Numbered from the stretch's first letter, positions 42,901 through 51,521 are shown. The stretch is DNA of 64,000 nt from JAEUKH01 sp964447205 (GCA_964447205.1 CAYUSB010000004.1:124001-188000); one strand, 5' to 3'. The notes: a model not told the origin generated them from the letters alone. A program made the numbers and translations.

Positions 42901-43300
42901 GGTCAGACCGCTCGACCCGCGGCTGCTGAATGCCCTGGGGGAGCAGGGACAGGGTGCGGTTGACCCGGTCGCGCACCTCCTGGGCCGCCTCGGCGGTGTC
43001 CTTGTCGAGGTCGAAGCGGGCGATCACCACGCTCAGGCCCTCGTACGACACCGACCGGAGCTCATCGAGGCCCGAGATGGAGTTGATGGCCTCCTCGAGC
43101 TTGTCGCTGACCTCGGTCTCGACCTGCTCGGGCGAGGCCCCAGGAAGCACCGTGGTGACCAGCACCACGGGGAAGTCGATCTTGGGAAACCGGTCGACCC
43201 CGAGGCCACGGATGGACGCGATCCCCACCACGACCAGGGTCAACATCAGCACCCAGGTAAACACCGGGCGCCGTACACACACTGCGGCGAGCCACTGCAT
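39938..43300 (-). CDS. RND-family multidrug/metabolite efflux pump (AcrB/MexB type)
   Basis: 1120 aa from ATG 43300. Typical HAE1 topology: N-terminal helix CVRRPVFTWVLMLTLVVVGIASI, the porter loop (FPKIDFPVVLVTTVLPGASPEQVETEVSDKLEEAI), helices with LTLAVGIVIDDAIVVLENIVRFVEE where the two adjacent Asp are the proton-relay residues, and the mirrored second half (FAVFLPVAFMGGIVG; LAAQFESWIHPITILISLPLAVPFALF). An insertion rich in Asp, Ala and Gly (about residues 490-545) is not usual. It exports lipophilic compounds with the adaptor and TolC encoded alongside. The adaptor gene precedes it by 35 bases. Confidence 0.95.
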   Translation of the reverse strand: MQWLAAVCVRRPVFTWVLMLTLVVVGIASIRGLGVDRFPKIDFPVVLVTTVLPGASPEQVETEVSDKLEEAINSISGLDELRSVSYEGLSVVIARFDLDKDTAEAAQEVRDRVNRTLSLLPQGIQQPRVERSDPDAAPVLLAAVRAPRSSREVTEYADRRIRRQIESLNGVGGVTVLGGRRRQMNVVLDPARLQSFGLTVVDVQRSLLTQNVEIPGGTVDQGDRTFSLRVQGRVASLAELNELVVASRGGLPIRVRDVGRAEDSEAQVSSQASLNGESVVILAVRKQSGTNTLAVIDALRERIAEIRPTLPAGYQIEVVRDESEFIRNAVHAVQEHLIVGGFLASLVVLLFLWNGRSTLIAALAIPTSIIATFALVKAMGLTLNVITLLALTLAVGIVIDDAIVVLENIVRFVEEKGYPPRRAAILATQEIGLAVLATTMSLVAVFLPVAFMGGIVGRFMASFGFTMSFAIVVSLLVSFTLTPMLSSRWLKGKRGDPAHAAGPDHDDAPLDAEYADPAAEPRAQEKAAYVEWRRGTRTIPAEFSHGPHGGSRGLYGLFEGAYLKLLGWSMGHRWAVGLAMLVTFLSVIPLGRIVQKNFLPTDDESRFDVVIRAPEGTSLDQAHLIAERIAREIRALPGVHHTVTTTGSPPGDPSGRGPNQANIYVSLVPPTERTLNQQGVMGEVRTRILPRFAQQHLRALVAPVNVFGGGAADSAPIQYVLKGPDLARLGRYADQMLAQVRQIPGVVDADSTLVNGKPELVARIHRARAADLNVSALDIATSLRMLVGGLQVSNYNEGGEQFEVWIRATPEARSRIAAIESITVPSQTPGRSVRLSEVVEIREGTGPSSIQRVGRQRMVTIYCNVVPGTSESQVITEFNRIRGTLNMDAGFSAELAGRSKELGRASQSFATAFILSFVFMYLVLAAQFESWIHPITILISLPLAVPFALFSLVALQQSVNIFSTLGILVLFGIVKKNSILQVDHTRDLRRRGLGRADAIMIGNRDRLRPILMTTIAFVAGMIPLAISTGAGAGTNRAMSSVIIGGQSLSLLLTLIATPVVYSFFDDLAHSRRIAAVAHLLAAPFRALDRLFTRNDPPSDEPPPYDPLADEPTREHSLPRR

Positions 43301-43335
43301 GGCCTACGCTCCTCTCTCCACGCGATGGCTTCGGA

Positions 43336-44658
43336 TCATGGGGTCGTTCCCGGGGCCCCGGGGGCCGCGGGGGCTGCGGGGGCTGGGCCGATGGCCACGG
43401 TAGCCCCGTCGTGCAGGTCGGCTACTCCGTCGACGGCGACCTGCTCGCCCGGGGTGATGCCCCGGTCGACGAGGACCGTGCCCTCGCTGCGGTCGACCAC
43501 CTGAACGACCCGCTCGGTCGCACGCCCGTCGACGATGACGAACGCGCGGTGCACCCCCGCCTCGGTCACGAGAGCCCGGGCGGGCAGGGCCACGGCCGTA
43601 CGCCGGGTCCCGAGGTCGATGCGGCCGGTGGCGAACATGCCGGGGCGCAGGGCCCCGTCGGTGTTGGGCACGACGGCCTCGGCCACGAGGGAGCGGGTCT
43701 CGGGGCGCACCGAGGCCGAGATGTACCGCACGGTGCCCCGGAAGACGCGGGTCGGGAAGGCGTCGACCCGAACCTCCACGGCCTGGTCGCGGCGCAGCCC
43801 GGCGATGCGCTCCTGCGGGACCTGCATCTCCAGCCGCAAGGGGTCGGTGCGCACCAGGTTGACGATGGCCCGCTGCGGCGAGACGTACTCGCCTACGTTG
43901 CAGAGGCGCTCGGCGATCTCGCCGTCGAAGGGAGCCCGTACGACGCTGTCGGCTACGTTGCGCTGGGCGGCGGAGAGGGCCTCGCGGGCTTGCTGGTAGG
44001 CGAAGTACGCCCCGCGTACGCCGTTGAGGGCGGCCCGGTGTTGCTCCCGAGCAGAGGTGGCTTGCATCACGGCGCGCTGGTACTCGGCGTCGGACAGGGC
44101 GCCCCCCCGGTGGAGCTGCTCGGCCCGGCGCAGGCCGTCCTCGGCGAGGTCGCGTTGGGCCGCGGCGGCGCGCACCTCGGCGGTGTCGTCGGCTCGGAAG
44201 GTGCCGGCCCCGGGCTGGTCGAGGCCGAGGCGGGCCCGGGCCTGAGCCACCGCGGCCTGGGCGCTCACCGCCTGGGTGCGGTAGTCCTGATCGCGCACCC
44301 GCAAGAGCGCCTGCCCCTCGGTGACCCGCTGCCCGCGCTCGACCATCACGGCCATCACCCGCCCTGGCACGATGGGTGTCAGGGCCGACTGCTGATCGGC
44401 CACGAGCGACCCCGAGGCCGACAGGGTGTCTGGCATCTGCCGGGCCGCGGCCTCGATCACCGACACCTGCACCGGGCCCCGGCGCCCCGACGCGGCCGAC
44501 TCCGCCGACACCGACGGGGCCGACCCCGCACTGGCCGGGGCGCTGGCCCCGCGGCCGCACCCGCCGAGGAGGGCCATCGCCCCCAGGGCACACAGGGCCG
44601 CGCCGTAGACTCCGCCGTCGCGACCGCGTCGGCTCTTCGCATGATCGTGTAGATGCAT
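43336..44658 (-). CDS. RND efflux periplasmic adaptor (membrane fusion lipoprotein)
   Basis: 440 aa from ATG 44658. Lipobox LLGGC, Cys34. Adaptor architecture: lipoyl half (SGSLVADQQSALTPIVPGRVMAVMVERGQRVTEGQALLRV), helical hairpin (VAQARARLGLDQPG to ALSAAQRNV), returning lipoyl (VVRAPFDGEIAERLCNVGEYVSPQRAIVNLV), beta-barrel (LEMQVPQERIAGLRRDQAVEVRVDAFPTRVFRGTVRYIS) and membrane-proximal domain. It is the first gene of the minus-strand adaptor-pump operon and divergent from the MarR gene, whose product probably controls both directions. Confidence 0.93.
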   Translation of the reverse strand: MHLHDHAKSRRGRDGGVYGAALCALGAMALLGGCGRGASAPASAGSAPSVSAESAASGRRGPVQVSVIEAAARQMPDTLSASGSLVADQQSALTPIVPGRVMAVMVERGQRVTEGQALLRVRDQDYRTQAVSAQAAVAQARARLGLDQPGAGTFRADDTAEVRAAAAQRDLAEDGLRRAEQLHRGGALSDAEYQRAVMQATSAREQHRAALNGVRGAYFAYQQAREALSAAQRNVADSVVRAPFDGEIAERLCNVGEYVSPQRAIVNLVRTDPLRLEMQVPQERIAGLRRDQAVEVRVDAFPTRVFRGTVRYISASVRPETRSLVAEAVVPNTDGALRPGMFATGRIDLGTRRTAVALPARALVTEAGVHRAFVIVDGRATERVVQVVDRSEGTVLVDRGITPGEQVAVDGVADLHDGATVAIGPAPAAPAAPGAPGTTP

Positions 44659-44929
44659 AGATATCCCTAGGGGGCCTCTCAGGCCGCCGCTGGACAGGAC
44701 CTTCACCCAGCGCAGGCCCAGGGATGCACCGTGGCGGGGCGAAGATCAATCGGGTCACGAAATATTTTTTGCGATGGGCCCTGAGGAGTGCCATACCCGT
44801 CGGCGAAGTCCCATACCTGAGGTCGATCGTGAAGAAGGGAAGGGGGGCCGACGCCCGCCGCCGCTTCCAACCCATCGCCCTACGATGTATGAGCCCAGCG
44901 CTCGCCCGCCCCGGAGAGGCACTCCCCCA
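44659..44929. promoter_or_regulatory. Divergent promoter region between RND adaptor and MarR genes
   Basis: 271 bases without a gene, with an AT-rich patch (44759-44773). Two CCATACC copies, at about 44799 and 44820, are a candidate MarR-binding site. TACGAT near 44880 may be a -10 box for the MarR gene, and GGAGAGG (44912-44918) is its ribosome-binding site. Operator assignment is inference. Confidence 0.4.
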
Positions 44930-45424
44930 ATGGCCACCCTCGATGACAGGCTCGATCAGCTTGGGGAGATCGTCGTGACGATCTTCCACAGCATGTCGCG
45001 CCTCGTGCGGTCGAGCGGGGCGTGCGGCGACGTGACGCCGCAGCAGGTTCATCTGCTGGCCCAGCTCGCGCAGGAGGGGCCGCGGACGGTGGGGGAGCTC
45101 CGCGATTTTACCAACGCCGCCCAGAGCACGACGAGCGAGATGGTCGGGCGCCTTGCCAAAGCGGGCCTGGTGCACAAGAGACCGGCCCCGGGTGACAGCC
45201 GCTCGGTGCGGGTGGCCATCACCCCCCGAGGGCGCTCGGTCCTCGATGGGCACAAGCGCGCGATGCGCGAGCGTCACCGGGCCGTGCTCGAGCGGTTGTG
45301 CCCGGCCGACCAGGACAAGCTCCTGGCGGCCTTCCAGACGGTGAGCGAGCTGGTCGTGCAGGCCGCAGAGACGCACCCCGAGGGCCCTGCCTCGGTCGAT
45401 GATGAGGGTGGAGAGGTTCGATGA
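44930..45424 (+). CDS. MarR-family transcriptional regulator of the efflux system
   Basis: 164 aa from ATG 44930, with GGAGAGG 11 bases upstream; a longer open frame from 44774 is not needed. Winged-helix MarR features: TPQQVHLLAQLAQEGPRTVGELRDF, recognition helix NAAQSTTSEMVGRLAKAGLVHKRPAPGDSRSVRVAITPRGRSVL with the DxRxxxVxxT wing, and dimer helices at both ends. It likely represses both the adaptor-pump operon and its own TolC-containing operon until a ligand binds. The stop overlaps the TolC gene start (ATGA). Confidence 0.92.
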   Translation: MATLDDRLDQLGEIVVTIFHSMSRLVRSSGACGDVTPQQVHLLAQLAQEGPRTVGELRDFTNAAQSTTSEMVGRLAKAGLVHKRPAPGDSRSVRVAITPRGRSVLDGHKRAMRERHRAVLERLCPADQDKLLAAFQTVSELVVQAAETHPEGPASVDDEGGEVR

Positions 45425-47025
45425 TGGATGCCGTGAGCGTCCCGGGGGTGCCCGGGCGAGTGTCGAGGGGGAGCCGCACGTGGGTGGGGCCCCTGGTCGT
45501 GTCGATCGGTCTGTTTGTCCCTGGCTGGGCGGGGGCCCAGACACCCCCCGAGCCAACCCCGGCTGCCCCTTCGGAGACGGAGGCCCCGACGGCCCGCGAG
45601 GCCGCGGTCTTGCCCGCCGCCCTCACCCCCGTGCCCGGGGGTCTGACCGCCTCGCGCGCGGCCGAGCGGGCGGTACAGACAAGCTTCGCCGTGCGGGCGG
45701 CCCGGGCCAACACCGCCTCGGCCGACGCCGCCCAGAGCGAGGCGGCCCTGCAGATGATCCCCCAGATCAACCTGACAGGTCGCTACACCCGCCTGTCGCC
45801 CATCACCCTGCCCGCCCTCGGGGCGGCCCCCGCCATTCCGCTCCTGGTCGGCTCCCGGGGCCTCGCCTGCGTCACCACCAACGGCACCGTCCAGGCCGCG
45901 CCTCCCGGGGCCGACGGGAGCTTCCGATGCCCCGCCGGGACCGACCCCATCCAGCAGCCCCCATCGCCGGGGTTCCGCTTCCCGGTCATCCTCGACAGCA
46001 TCGCCTTCCGGGGGAGCGTGACCCTGCCCATCACCGACATCCCCCTGCGCCTCGCCCGGCTCTACCAGGCCGCGGGCCTCACCCTCGAGGCTCGACGCCT
46101 CGACGAGGCCGCGGCCCGCTCGCAGGTGGCCACCGACGCCCGGGTGGCGTTCTACGAGTACATGCGGGGCATCGGGCAGCACGCGGTGGCCCTCCAGGGG
46201 CTGGAGGTGGCCCAGGCCCACGCGGCCGACCTGCGGCGCTTCGTCGAGGCCGGCACGGTGGCCCAGGTCGAGCTCATGCGGGTCGAGGCCCAGGCCGCCG
46301 AGGCCGAGCGCTTCGTGCTCGCCGCGCGCGAGGGCCTGGGGCTCGCCGAGGCCCAACTCCGCATCCGTACCCACCTCCGGGCCGAAGAGACCGTCACCCT
46401 CGGCGAGTCCCTCGACGGCGAGGTGGCCATGCCCCGCAACCTGAGCGACCTCCTCAGCCGGGCCGCCCACGACCGGCCCGAGATCGGCAGCATCGACCGC
46501 CAGCTGCGGGCCCTCGAGCACAACCTCGGGGCCGTGCGGGCGGGCATGTTCCCGAGCATCGCCGGGGTGTTCAACGTCGACGTGGCCAACCCCAACCAGC
46601 GGTTCATCCCGCAGACCGCGGAGTTCAACACCACCTGGGACGCCACCCTCCAGGTGTCGTGGTCGCCCACCTCGGCCCTGGTGACCAACGCCACGGCCAA
46701 CCGCATCGCGGCCCAACGCGACGCCCTCCAGGCCCAGCTCCAGCAGCTCCGCGAGGGGCTCGAGCTCGAGGTTCGGGCCGCGTGGATCGCCGCCCAGACC
46801 GCCCAGGCCGCCCAGGAGGCCGCCCGTCGGCAGCTCGGGGCCGCGGTGGAGAGCTACCGCGTGCGCCGCGAGCGCTTCCTCGCCGGGGCGGCCATCTCCA
46901 CCGACCTCACCGACGCCGAAAACGACCTCCTGCGCGCCCGCTTCGCCGTGGTCAACGCCAACGTCGACCTGCGCGAGGCCCTCGCCCGGATGCGCCGGGC
47001 CATCGGCGAGCGCGAGGCCGAGTAG
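45421..47025 (+). CDS. TolC-family outer-membrane factor of the RND efflux system
   Basis: 534 aa from ATG 45421, overlapping the MarR stop by four bases. Signal region about residues 1-40 ending GWAGAQ. A Pro/Ala-rich linker leads into two OEP repeats: GGLTASRAAERAVQTSFAVRAARANTASADAAQSEAALQMIPQINLTGRYTRLSP and, after an insertion with two Cys (about 145-180), LARLYQAAGLTLEARRLDEAAARSQVATDARVAFYEY; the second half repeats the helical hairpins (LRQGLELEVRAAWIAAQTAQAAQEAARRQLGAAVESYRVRRERF). It provides the outer-membrane channel for the divergently encoded pump. Confidence 0.92.
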   Translation: MMDAVSVPGVPGRVSRGSRTWVGPLVVSIGLFVPGWAGAQTPPEPTPAAPSETEAPTAREAAVLPAALTPVPGGLTASRAAERAVQTSFAVRAARANTASADAAQSEAALQMIPQINLTGRYTRLSPITLPALGAAPAIPLLVGSRGLACVTTNGTVQAAPPGADGSFRCPAGTDPIQQPPSPGFRFPVILDSIAFRGSVTLPITDIPLRLARLYQAAGLTLEARRLDEAAARSQVATDARVAFYEYMRGIGQHAVALQGLEVAQAHAADLRRFVEAGTVAQVELMRVEAQAAEAERFVLAAREGLGLAEAQLRIRTHLRAEETVTLGESLDGEVAMPRNLSDLLSRAAHDRPEIGSIDRQLRALEHNLGAVRAGMFPSIAGVFNVDVANPNQRFIPQTAEFNTTWDATLQVSWSPTSALVTNATANRIAAQRDALQAQLQQLREGLELEVRAAWIAAQTAQAAQEAARRQLGAAVESYRVRRERFLAGAAISTDLTDAENDLLRARFAVVNANVDLREALARMRRAIGEREAE

Positions 47026-47080
47026 TCTGCCCGGCCGCCCGGGTTGACGGTGGCCCGCCCGCGGGGGATGGTCGTCGTCG

Positions 47081-48310
47081 ATGCGCACCCCGTGGCTGTT
47101 GACAGCGTCCCTCGCGGCAGGGTTGGCGATGGCCCAGGCCGGCTGCGGCGAGGGGGCCGCGACCGACCAGTCGGTGCAGGCCCTGCGCGAGCTCGACACC
47201 GAAGAGGCCGCCTTCGTGCGGCTCCTCAACGAGTACCGGGTGGCCAACGGGCGTCCCCCGGTGGTGGCCACCCGGCTCCTCAACCAGGTGGCCTACGACC
47301 ACTCCCTCGACATGGGGACCCGGCGGTATTTCAGCCACAACAGCCCCGAGGGCACGACCCCCTTCCAGCGCATGAGCCGGGCGGGCTACTCCGGCGGCCG
47401 CGCGGAGAACATCGCCGCAGGCAACGCCGACGCCCAGCGCACCTTCACCCAGTGGCGCAACTCTCCCGGGCACAACACCAACATGCTCGCCTCGACGTCG
47501 CGGGCCATCGGGATCGGCCGGGCCTATGTCGCAGGGAGCCCATACCGGTACTACTGGACCAACGTGTTCGGTTCGGTGGTGGACGATACGGCCATCAACG
47601 GCTCCACCCCGACCACGCCCCCGCAGCCCCCCGCGGGCGCGTGCGTGAGCGGCCTGAGCGGCAGCGGGGCCGCCGGGGCCAGCGGCCAGACCTGCCTCGG
47701 GCGCCACAGCTTCAACGTGGTGGCCGGGCGCACGTACGTCATCTCGACCTGCGGACGCTCCTCGGGAGACACGTTCCTGGTGGTGACGGGGGCCTGCGCG
47801 TGCTCCAACGACGACGCGTGCGACCTCGGGTCGGAGTGCCGCTGCACGGCCACGGCCACGGGCGTGGCGGTCCTCTGCGCGTCGACCTACGGCAACGAGA
47901 GCGCCTCCTGGAGCTACGCCGTCACCCCGACCGACGGGGGCGCGTGCAGCCTCGTGGGCGGAGCCCCGTCGACTCCCGTGGACGCAGGGACGGCCCCCCG
48001 CGACGCCGGGACGGCTCCGCGTGACGCAGGAGTCGCGGCGCGAGACGCGGGGGTCGCGGTGCGAGACACAGGGGTCGCGGCGCGAGACGCGGGGGTCGTG
48101 GGGCCCGGCAAGGACGGAGGCGGGGTGGCTCCTCTGCCCGATCCGCCGGAGGAGACCCCTGACGCGGGGCCGCGGTTGCGGGAGGCCTGGGCCTCGGAGT
48201 CGGGGGGATGTCGGGCGGGTCGACCCGCAGCGAAGGGCGGCGTCAGGGCCGTGGCCGCGGTGGCCGGAGCCTGGGCCCTGGGGCTGTGGATGCGGCGTCG
48301 CAGGCGGTAG
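47081..48310 (+). CDS. CAP/SCP-domain lipoprotein with MYXO-CTERM-type sorting tail
   Basis: 409 aa. Signal peptide with lipobox AQAGC (Cys22). The CAP domain (about 40-170) shows FVRLLNEYRVANGRPPVV, LNQVAYDHSLDMGTRRYFSHNSPEGTTPFQRM, RAENIAAG, QWRNSPGHNTNMLA and YYWTNVFG. A Cys-rich beta domain follows (about 185-290), then a run of seven-residue DAGxxxR repeats. The end is GGCRAG, a hydrophobic helix and six Arg, the MYXO-CTERM pattern processed by myxosortase in myxobacteria. Having both a lipobox and this tail is notable. Function of bacterial CAP proteins is mostly unknown. Confidence 0.88.
   Translation: MRTPWLLTASLAAGLAMAQAGCGEGAATDQSVQALRELDTEEAAFVRLLNEYRVANGRPPVVATRLLNQVAYDHSLDMGTRRYFSHNSPEGTTPFQRMSRAGYSGGRAENIAAGNADAQRTFTQWRNSPGHNTNMLASTSRAIGIGRAYVAGSPYRYYWTNVFGSVVDDTAINGSTPTTPPQPPAGACVSGLSGSGAAGASGQTCLGRHSFNVVAGRTYVISTCGRSSGDTFLVVTGACACSNDDACDLGSECRCTATATGVAVLCASTYGNESASWSYAVTPTDGGACSLVGGAPSTPVDAGTAPRDAGTAPRDAGVAARDAGVAVRDTGVAARDAGVVGPGKDGGGVAPLPDPPEETPDAGPRLREAWASESGGCRAGRPAAKGGVRAVAAVAGAWALGLWMRRRRR
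47981..48100 (+). repeat. 21-base tandem repeat coding DAG-type heptapeptides
   Basis: Five complete 21-base units and a partial sixth encode DAGTAPR, DAGTAPR, DAGVAAR, DAGVAVR, DTGVAAR, DAGVV. The repeat forms an extended acidic/basic linker before the C-terminal anchor, and its copy number may vary between strains. Confidence 0.85.
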
Positions 48311-48320
48311 AGGTCCCCGG

Positions 48321-50990
48321 TCAGGGGTCGAGGGTGCATCGGAGCGGGACGTGTTGGGTGGCGGTCCACCCGTCGCCCTGGAGGACCCCGTCGCGTACGC
48401 TCAGGGAGAAGCTCTGCACGGCCCCGGGGTCGCGGGAGGCTTCGTCGTCGGCCGATCCGCCCGCGATGCCGTCGAGGCAAGGGCCGGCTGCGGTGAGGAC
48501 AAACCGCGCGCTGGTGCGCCATGGGAGGGCCGGGCGGTCCCAGCCCGGGCCCGCGAGGGGATAGGGGGATGAGGTGGTGCGGAGGCTCCCCGTGGCGGCG
48601 AGGCCGGGGCCGCACAGGGGGGTACGCCCGTCGGGGGCGGCGGTGTCGGCGGGGGCGGCGGTGTCGGCCGCTTGGAGGACGGGCAGGAAGTACATCCGTC
48701 GGGCGGAGGTAGGAATCCACAGGCCGACGCGGTCGCCGAGGGTGCCCGGGTGGAGGGCCTCGGGGGGGGCGGCGTGGGCGATGGAGCGTGGAGGGGACAG
48801 GGCCCCGGTGCGCGGGTCGAGGGCCCAGGCCACGGTGCCCGAACGCCCGTCCCCGACCACGAAGATCCGCACGAGGGCTCTGCCCGCGTCCAGGCTCTGC
48901 ACGTCGCTCCCCGACGGAACCATTGCCCCCGGCAGGGCCACCGCCTGCATCCCCGCCGCCGTGCCCACCACGAGGTCGCAGCCCGCGTCGTCACAGCGCT
49001 CAAGGAGCCCGAGGGGTCCGGGGGCTCCGGGGGCGAGGCGCAGAGCCACCTGGGCTCCGGAGGCCCTGGGTGCGATCGGTCCGCGGGCTGTCCCTTGCAC
49101 CGCGCCTTCCCACCGCATCGTGAGGCCCTCGGGGGTCTGCTGCCAACGAACCCCGACCCCCGACACGCTGGCTCCCGCGGGTCGCGGCGAGCTCAGGGTG
49201 GGCCCCCCGTGGGTGCACCGCAAGACGGGCCATGGGGCGGGGGGGGGCAGGCCCGGGGGCGGGGCATCGCGTCGGCCGAGGAAGGGCAGGGGGCCCGCGT
49301 CGGGGGCGAAGACCCACTCGAGCCAACCGCCGAGGAGGCATCGCGGACCGACGCAGTACGAGGGCTCGGCGGGGTCGAGGGCGTAGGCCCCGGGGTGTCC
49401 GTCGACCGGGGACGGGAGGGGTACGAAGGCCCCGCCCCGGGCGCTCCAGGCCAGGGTGGCCGCGGTGGGGCCGAAGGCGAGGGCCCTCGGGCCCGGGGCG
49501 AGCAGACCCACGGTGGTGCCTTCGAGGGGCGAGACCTCGGTCCACACGACGGCCCCGCCCGGTCGCAGGAGCCCCCGGTGCAGGACCATCCCGCGGCTCG
49601 GGCGGGCCTCCCAGGCCAGGAGGGTGTCACCCTCGAAGCGCAGGCCAGAGGAGTCCCCGCCGGGGAAGGGAAGGTCAAGGGGGGTGACGATGTCCCCGCG
49701 CACGAGGGCGGCCCGGGTGCGACCCTCGGTGCGGGCGGCCTCGACGGCGAGGAGGGTTCCGTCGTGGAAGGCTGCGGGGCTGCCGTCGAAGGGCAGGGTG
49801 ATCTCGCGTCGACCCCCGCGTCCGTCGTAGAGGCACAGGCGGGTGGGGTCGACGGTGGGGCTGCGGGCGCACGGGGCCCCGACGGCCCAGGCGGGGGTGG
49901 CGTCGTCGAAGGCGAGGTCGCCCATGGGTTCGCCCGCGAGCTCGTCGCGGAGGGTGACCCAACCGCCCGCGGGGGTGAGCGCGAAGACGGCCCGGGCCCA
50001 GCCCCCGTGGGTGCAGACGGCCCGCAGGCCAGGCAGGGCCGTGTAGAGGGCGCAGGCGGTCCCGGGCAGGCCGAGGTGTTCGGTCTCCAGGCCCGAGCGG
50101 GCGTCGACGAGGGTGAGGTGCTCGTGGTCGATCAGCCCGAGGCTCCGGTCTGAGCGCATGGCGGCCTGGGTGGGATCTCGAGGCAGGACCCGGGCTTCGC
50201 TGCGGCGGGCTCGGAGGATTCGCTCGACGGGCCCCTGGGCGGACAACAACGGCCCCAGGGCCGGAGCTCCCGGGTCGGACACGAGGGCCCCGCCCTCGAA
50301 TCGCAGCGATCCTGCGGAGGTGTAGACCCACGCGTGGTCGCCGACGAGGGCCACCCGGTAGGCGACCGCGTCGTCGGGCAGCCGCAGGGCGCTCAGGCTC
50401 GCACCGCCGTCGCGGGTCAGGAGGACGACCCCGGGCTCGCGCACGAAGAGGCCCACCTGGGCGTCGAGCATTGCCCCGTCGAGGTAGCGGGATCCAGGCA
50501 CGGAGCGGGGTCGCCCCTCGGGCCCCACCACCCAGAGCTCCTGGGTGTCAGCGAGGGCCACCATGACTCCGCGGCTGTAGATCGCGCGGGCCTGGAGCAT
50601 GCGATCGTCGAAGCGGGGCGGGGGGCTTCGTACGGGCAGAGTGCCCACGCGGTGCAGGGGGCCGGTGAAGCGGGGCGATACGAAGAGCGATCCGTCGGCG
50701 CTGGCGAAGAGCCATCCGTCGCGGGTCTCGGCGGCGGCGACGAGGGGCGACGGGGGCCACGGGGCGGCGGCGATCTCGGCGTCGGTGAGGCGTTGGGCTC
50801 CGGCAAGGTAGTGACCGGTCCGCACCCGCAGGGCCGGGCCCCCGGGGGGGCTGCCGGTGTACCGCCCGCGGGCCAGGGCGGAGACGGCGGAGACGGCGGG
50901 GTGGGCCCGCGACCGTCGCGTCCGCCGGAGCTTGTGACAGGCGGGCGCGAGGAGCCCGAGCAGACTCAGGGCCACGAGGAGGCGAGGCAT
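48321..50990 (-). CDS. Large exported lipoprotein, probably beta-propeller-like
   Basis: 889 aa from ATG 50990. Short signal with lipobox LAPAC (Cys18). The mature protein is a succession of about 45-60-residue beta-rich segments with WLFASADGSLFVSPRF, ELWVVGPEGRPRSV, PGVVLLTRDGGASLSALRL, HAWVYTSAGSLRFEGG and similar, suggesting repeated propeller blades. Several Cys pairs appear in the middle and C-terminal third. No named family recognised. It lies 19 bases downstream of an HU-family gene on the same strand and converges with the CAP-protein gene. Confidence 0.8.
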   Translation of the reverse strand: MPRLLVALSLLGLLAPACHKLRRTRRSRAHPAVSAVSALARGRYTGSPPGGPALRVRTGHYLAGAQRLTDAEIAAAPWPPSPLVAAAETRDGWLFASADGSLFVSPRFTGPLHRVGTLPVRSPPPRFDDRMLQARAIYSRGVMVALADTQELWVVGPEGRPRSVPGSRYLDGAMLDAQVGLFVREPGVVLLTRDGGASLSALRLPDDAVAYRVALVGDHAWVYTSAGSLRFEGGALVSDPGAPALGPLLSAQGPVERILRARRSEARVLPRDPTQAAMRSDRSLGLIDHEHLTLVDARSGLETEHLGLPGTACALYTALPGLRAVCTHGGWARAVFALTPAGGWVTLRDELAGEPMGDLAFDDATPAWAVGAPCARSPTVDPTRLCLYDGRGGRREITLPFDGSPAAFHDGTLLAVEAARTEGRTRAALVRGDIVTPLDLPFPGGDSSGLRFEGDTLLAWEARPSRGMVLHRGLLRPGGAVVWTEVSPLEGTTVGLLAPGPRALAFGPTAATLAWSARGGAFVPLPSPVDGHPGAYALDPAEPSYCVGPRCLLGGWLEWVFAPDAGPLPFLGRRDAPPPGLPPPAPWPVLRCTHGGPTLSSPRPAGASVSGVGVRWQQTPEGLTMRWEGAVQGTARGPIAPRASGAQVALRLAPGAPGPLGLLERCDDAGCDLVVGTAAGMQAVALPGAMVPSGSDVQSLDAGRALVRIFVVGDGRSGTVAWALDPRTGALSPPRSIAHAAPPEALHPGTLGDRVGLWIPTSARRMYFLPVLQAADTAAPADTAAPDGRTPLCGPGLAATGSLRTTSSPYPLAGPGWDRPALPWRTSARFVLTAAGPCLDGIAGGSADDEASRDPGAVQSFSLSVRDGVLQGDGWTATQHVPLRCTLDP

Positions 50991-51009
50991 CGGGGAAGGG
51001 GGAGGGGGC

Positions 51010-51318
51010 TTAGCCCTTGCGGGGCTTCTTGGCGGCCTTGGTCACCTCGGCCTTGAGCCGTGACGCCGCCCGGAACTTCACCGTACGCGAGGCGTTGACC
51101 TGCACGGTGCGGTCGGAGCCGGGGACGCGGGCGGTGCGGGCCGGGCGGTCGTGCACGACGAAGCTGCCGAAGCCCGCGAAGCGCACGGGCTCGCCGCGCT
51201 TGAGGCCGGCGGTGATGGTGGCCAGCAGGTCGGTCACGAAGGCCGTGGCGGCCTTGCGGGTAAGCTCGGGGTGGGCCCCCAGGAGGTCGTCGACGAGGTC
51301 GCGCTTGCTGATCGGCAT
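51010..51318 (-). CDS. HU/IHF-family DNA-binding protein
   Basis: 102 aa from ATG 51318. Matches the HU fold: MPISKRDLVDDLLGAHPELTRKAATAFVTDLLATITAGLKRGEPVRFAGFGSFVVHDRPARTARVPGSDRTVQVNASRTVKFRAASRLKAEV, with GFGSF, the R-x-A-R arm and the Lys-rich end. The usual NPxTG tip of the beta arm is VPGSD here. It binds and bends DNA as a homo- or heterodimer in the nucleoid. The downstream large lipoprotein gene is only 19 bases away and may be co-transcribed. Confidence 0.93.
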   Translation of the reverse strand: MPISKRDLVDDLLGAHPELTRKAATAFVTDLLATITAGLKRGEPVRFAGFGSFVVHDRPARTARVPGSDRTVQVNASRTVKFRAASRLKAEVTKAAKKPRKG

Positions 51319-51521
51319 ATCGAAACGCTACCACGGGTCTTTGTGGGGACAGAACGGCCTTGTTGTAAGCTGCGACGGCGGCGCGGCGTACGAGCTCGCG
51401 CAGACGGCCCCGCCATCCGCGTGGCGGGTGGATCTGGCTTTGACATCGGGCGCGCCGCGGTGTGATGATCCGCGCCCGCGTGCTGGGACACGTAAGATCG
51501 TCCGTGAGGAGACTCGAGAAG

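Noticed and set aside
40349..43504. Plus-strand frame of over 1000 codons opposite the RND pump
   Set aside because: No homology pattern; it mirrors the pump gene and is rich in His, Gly, Asp and Glu as expected for a shadow.
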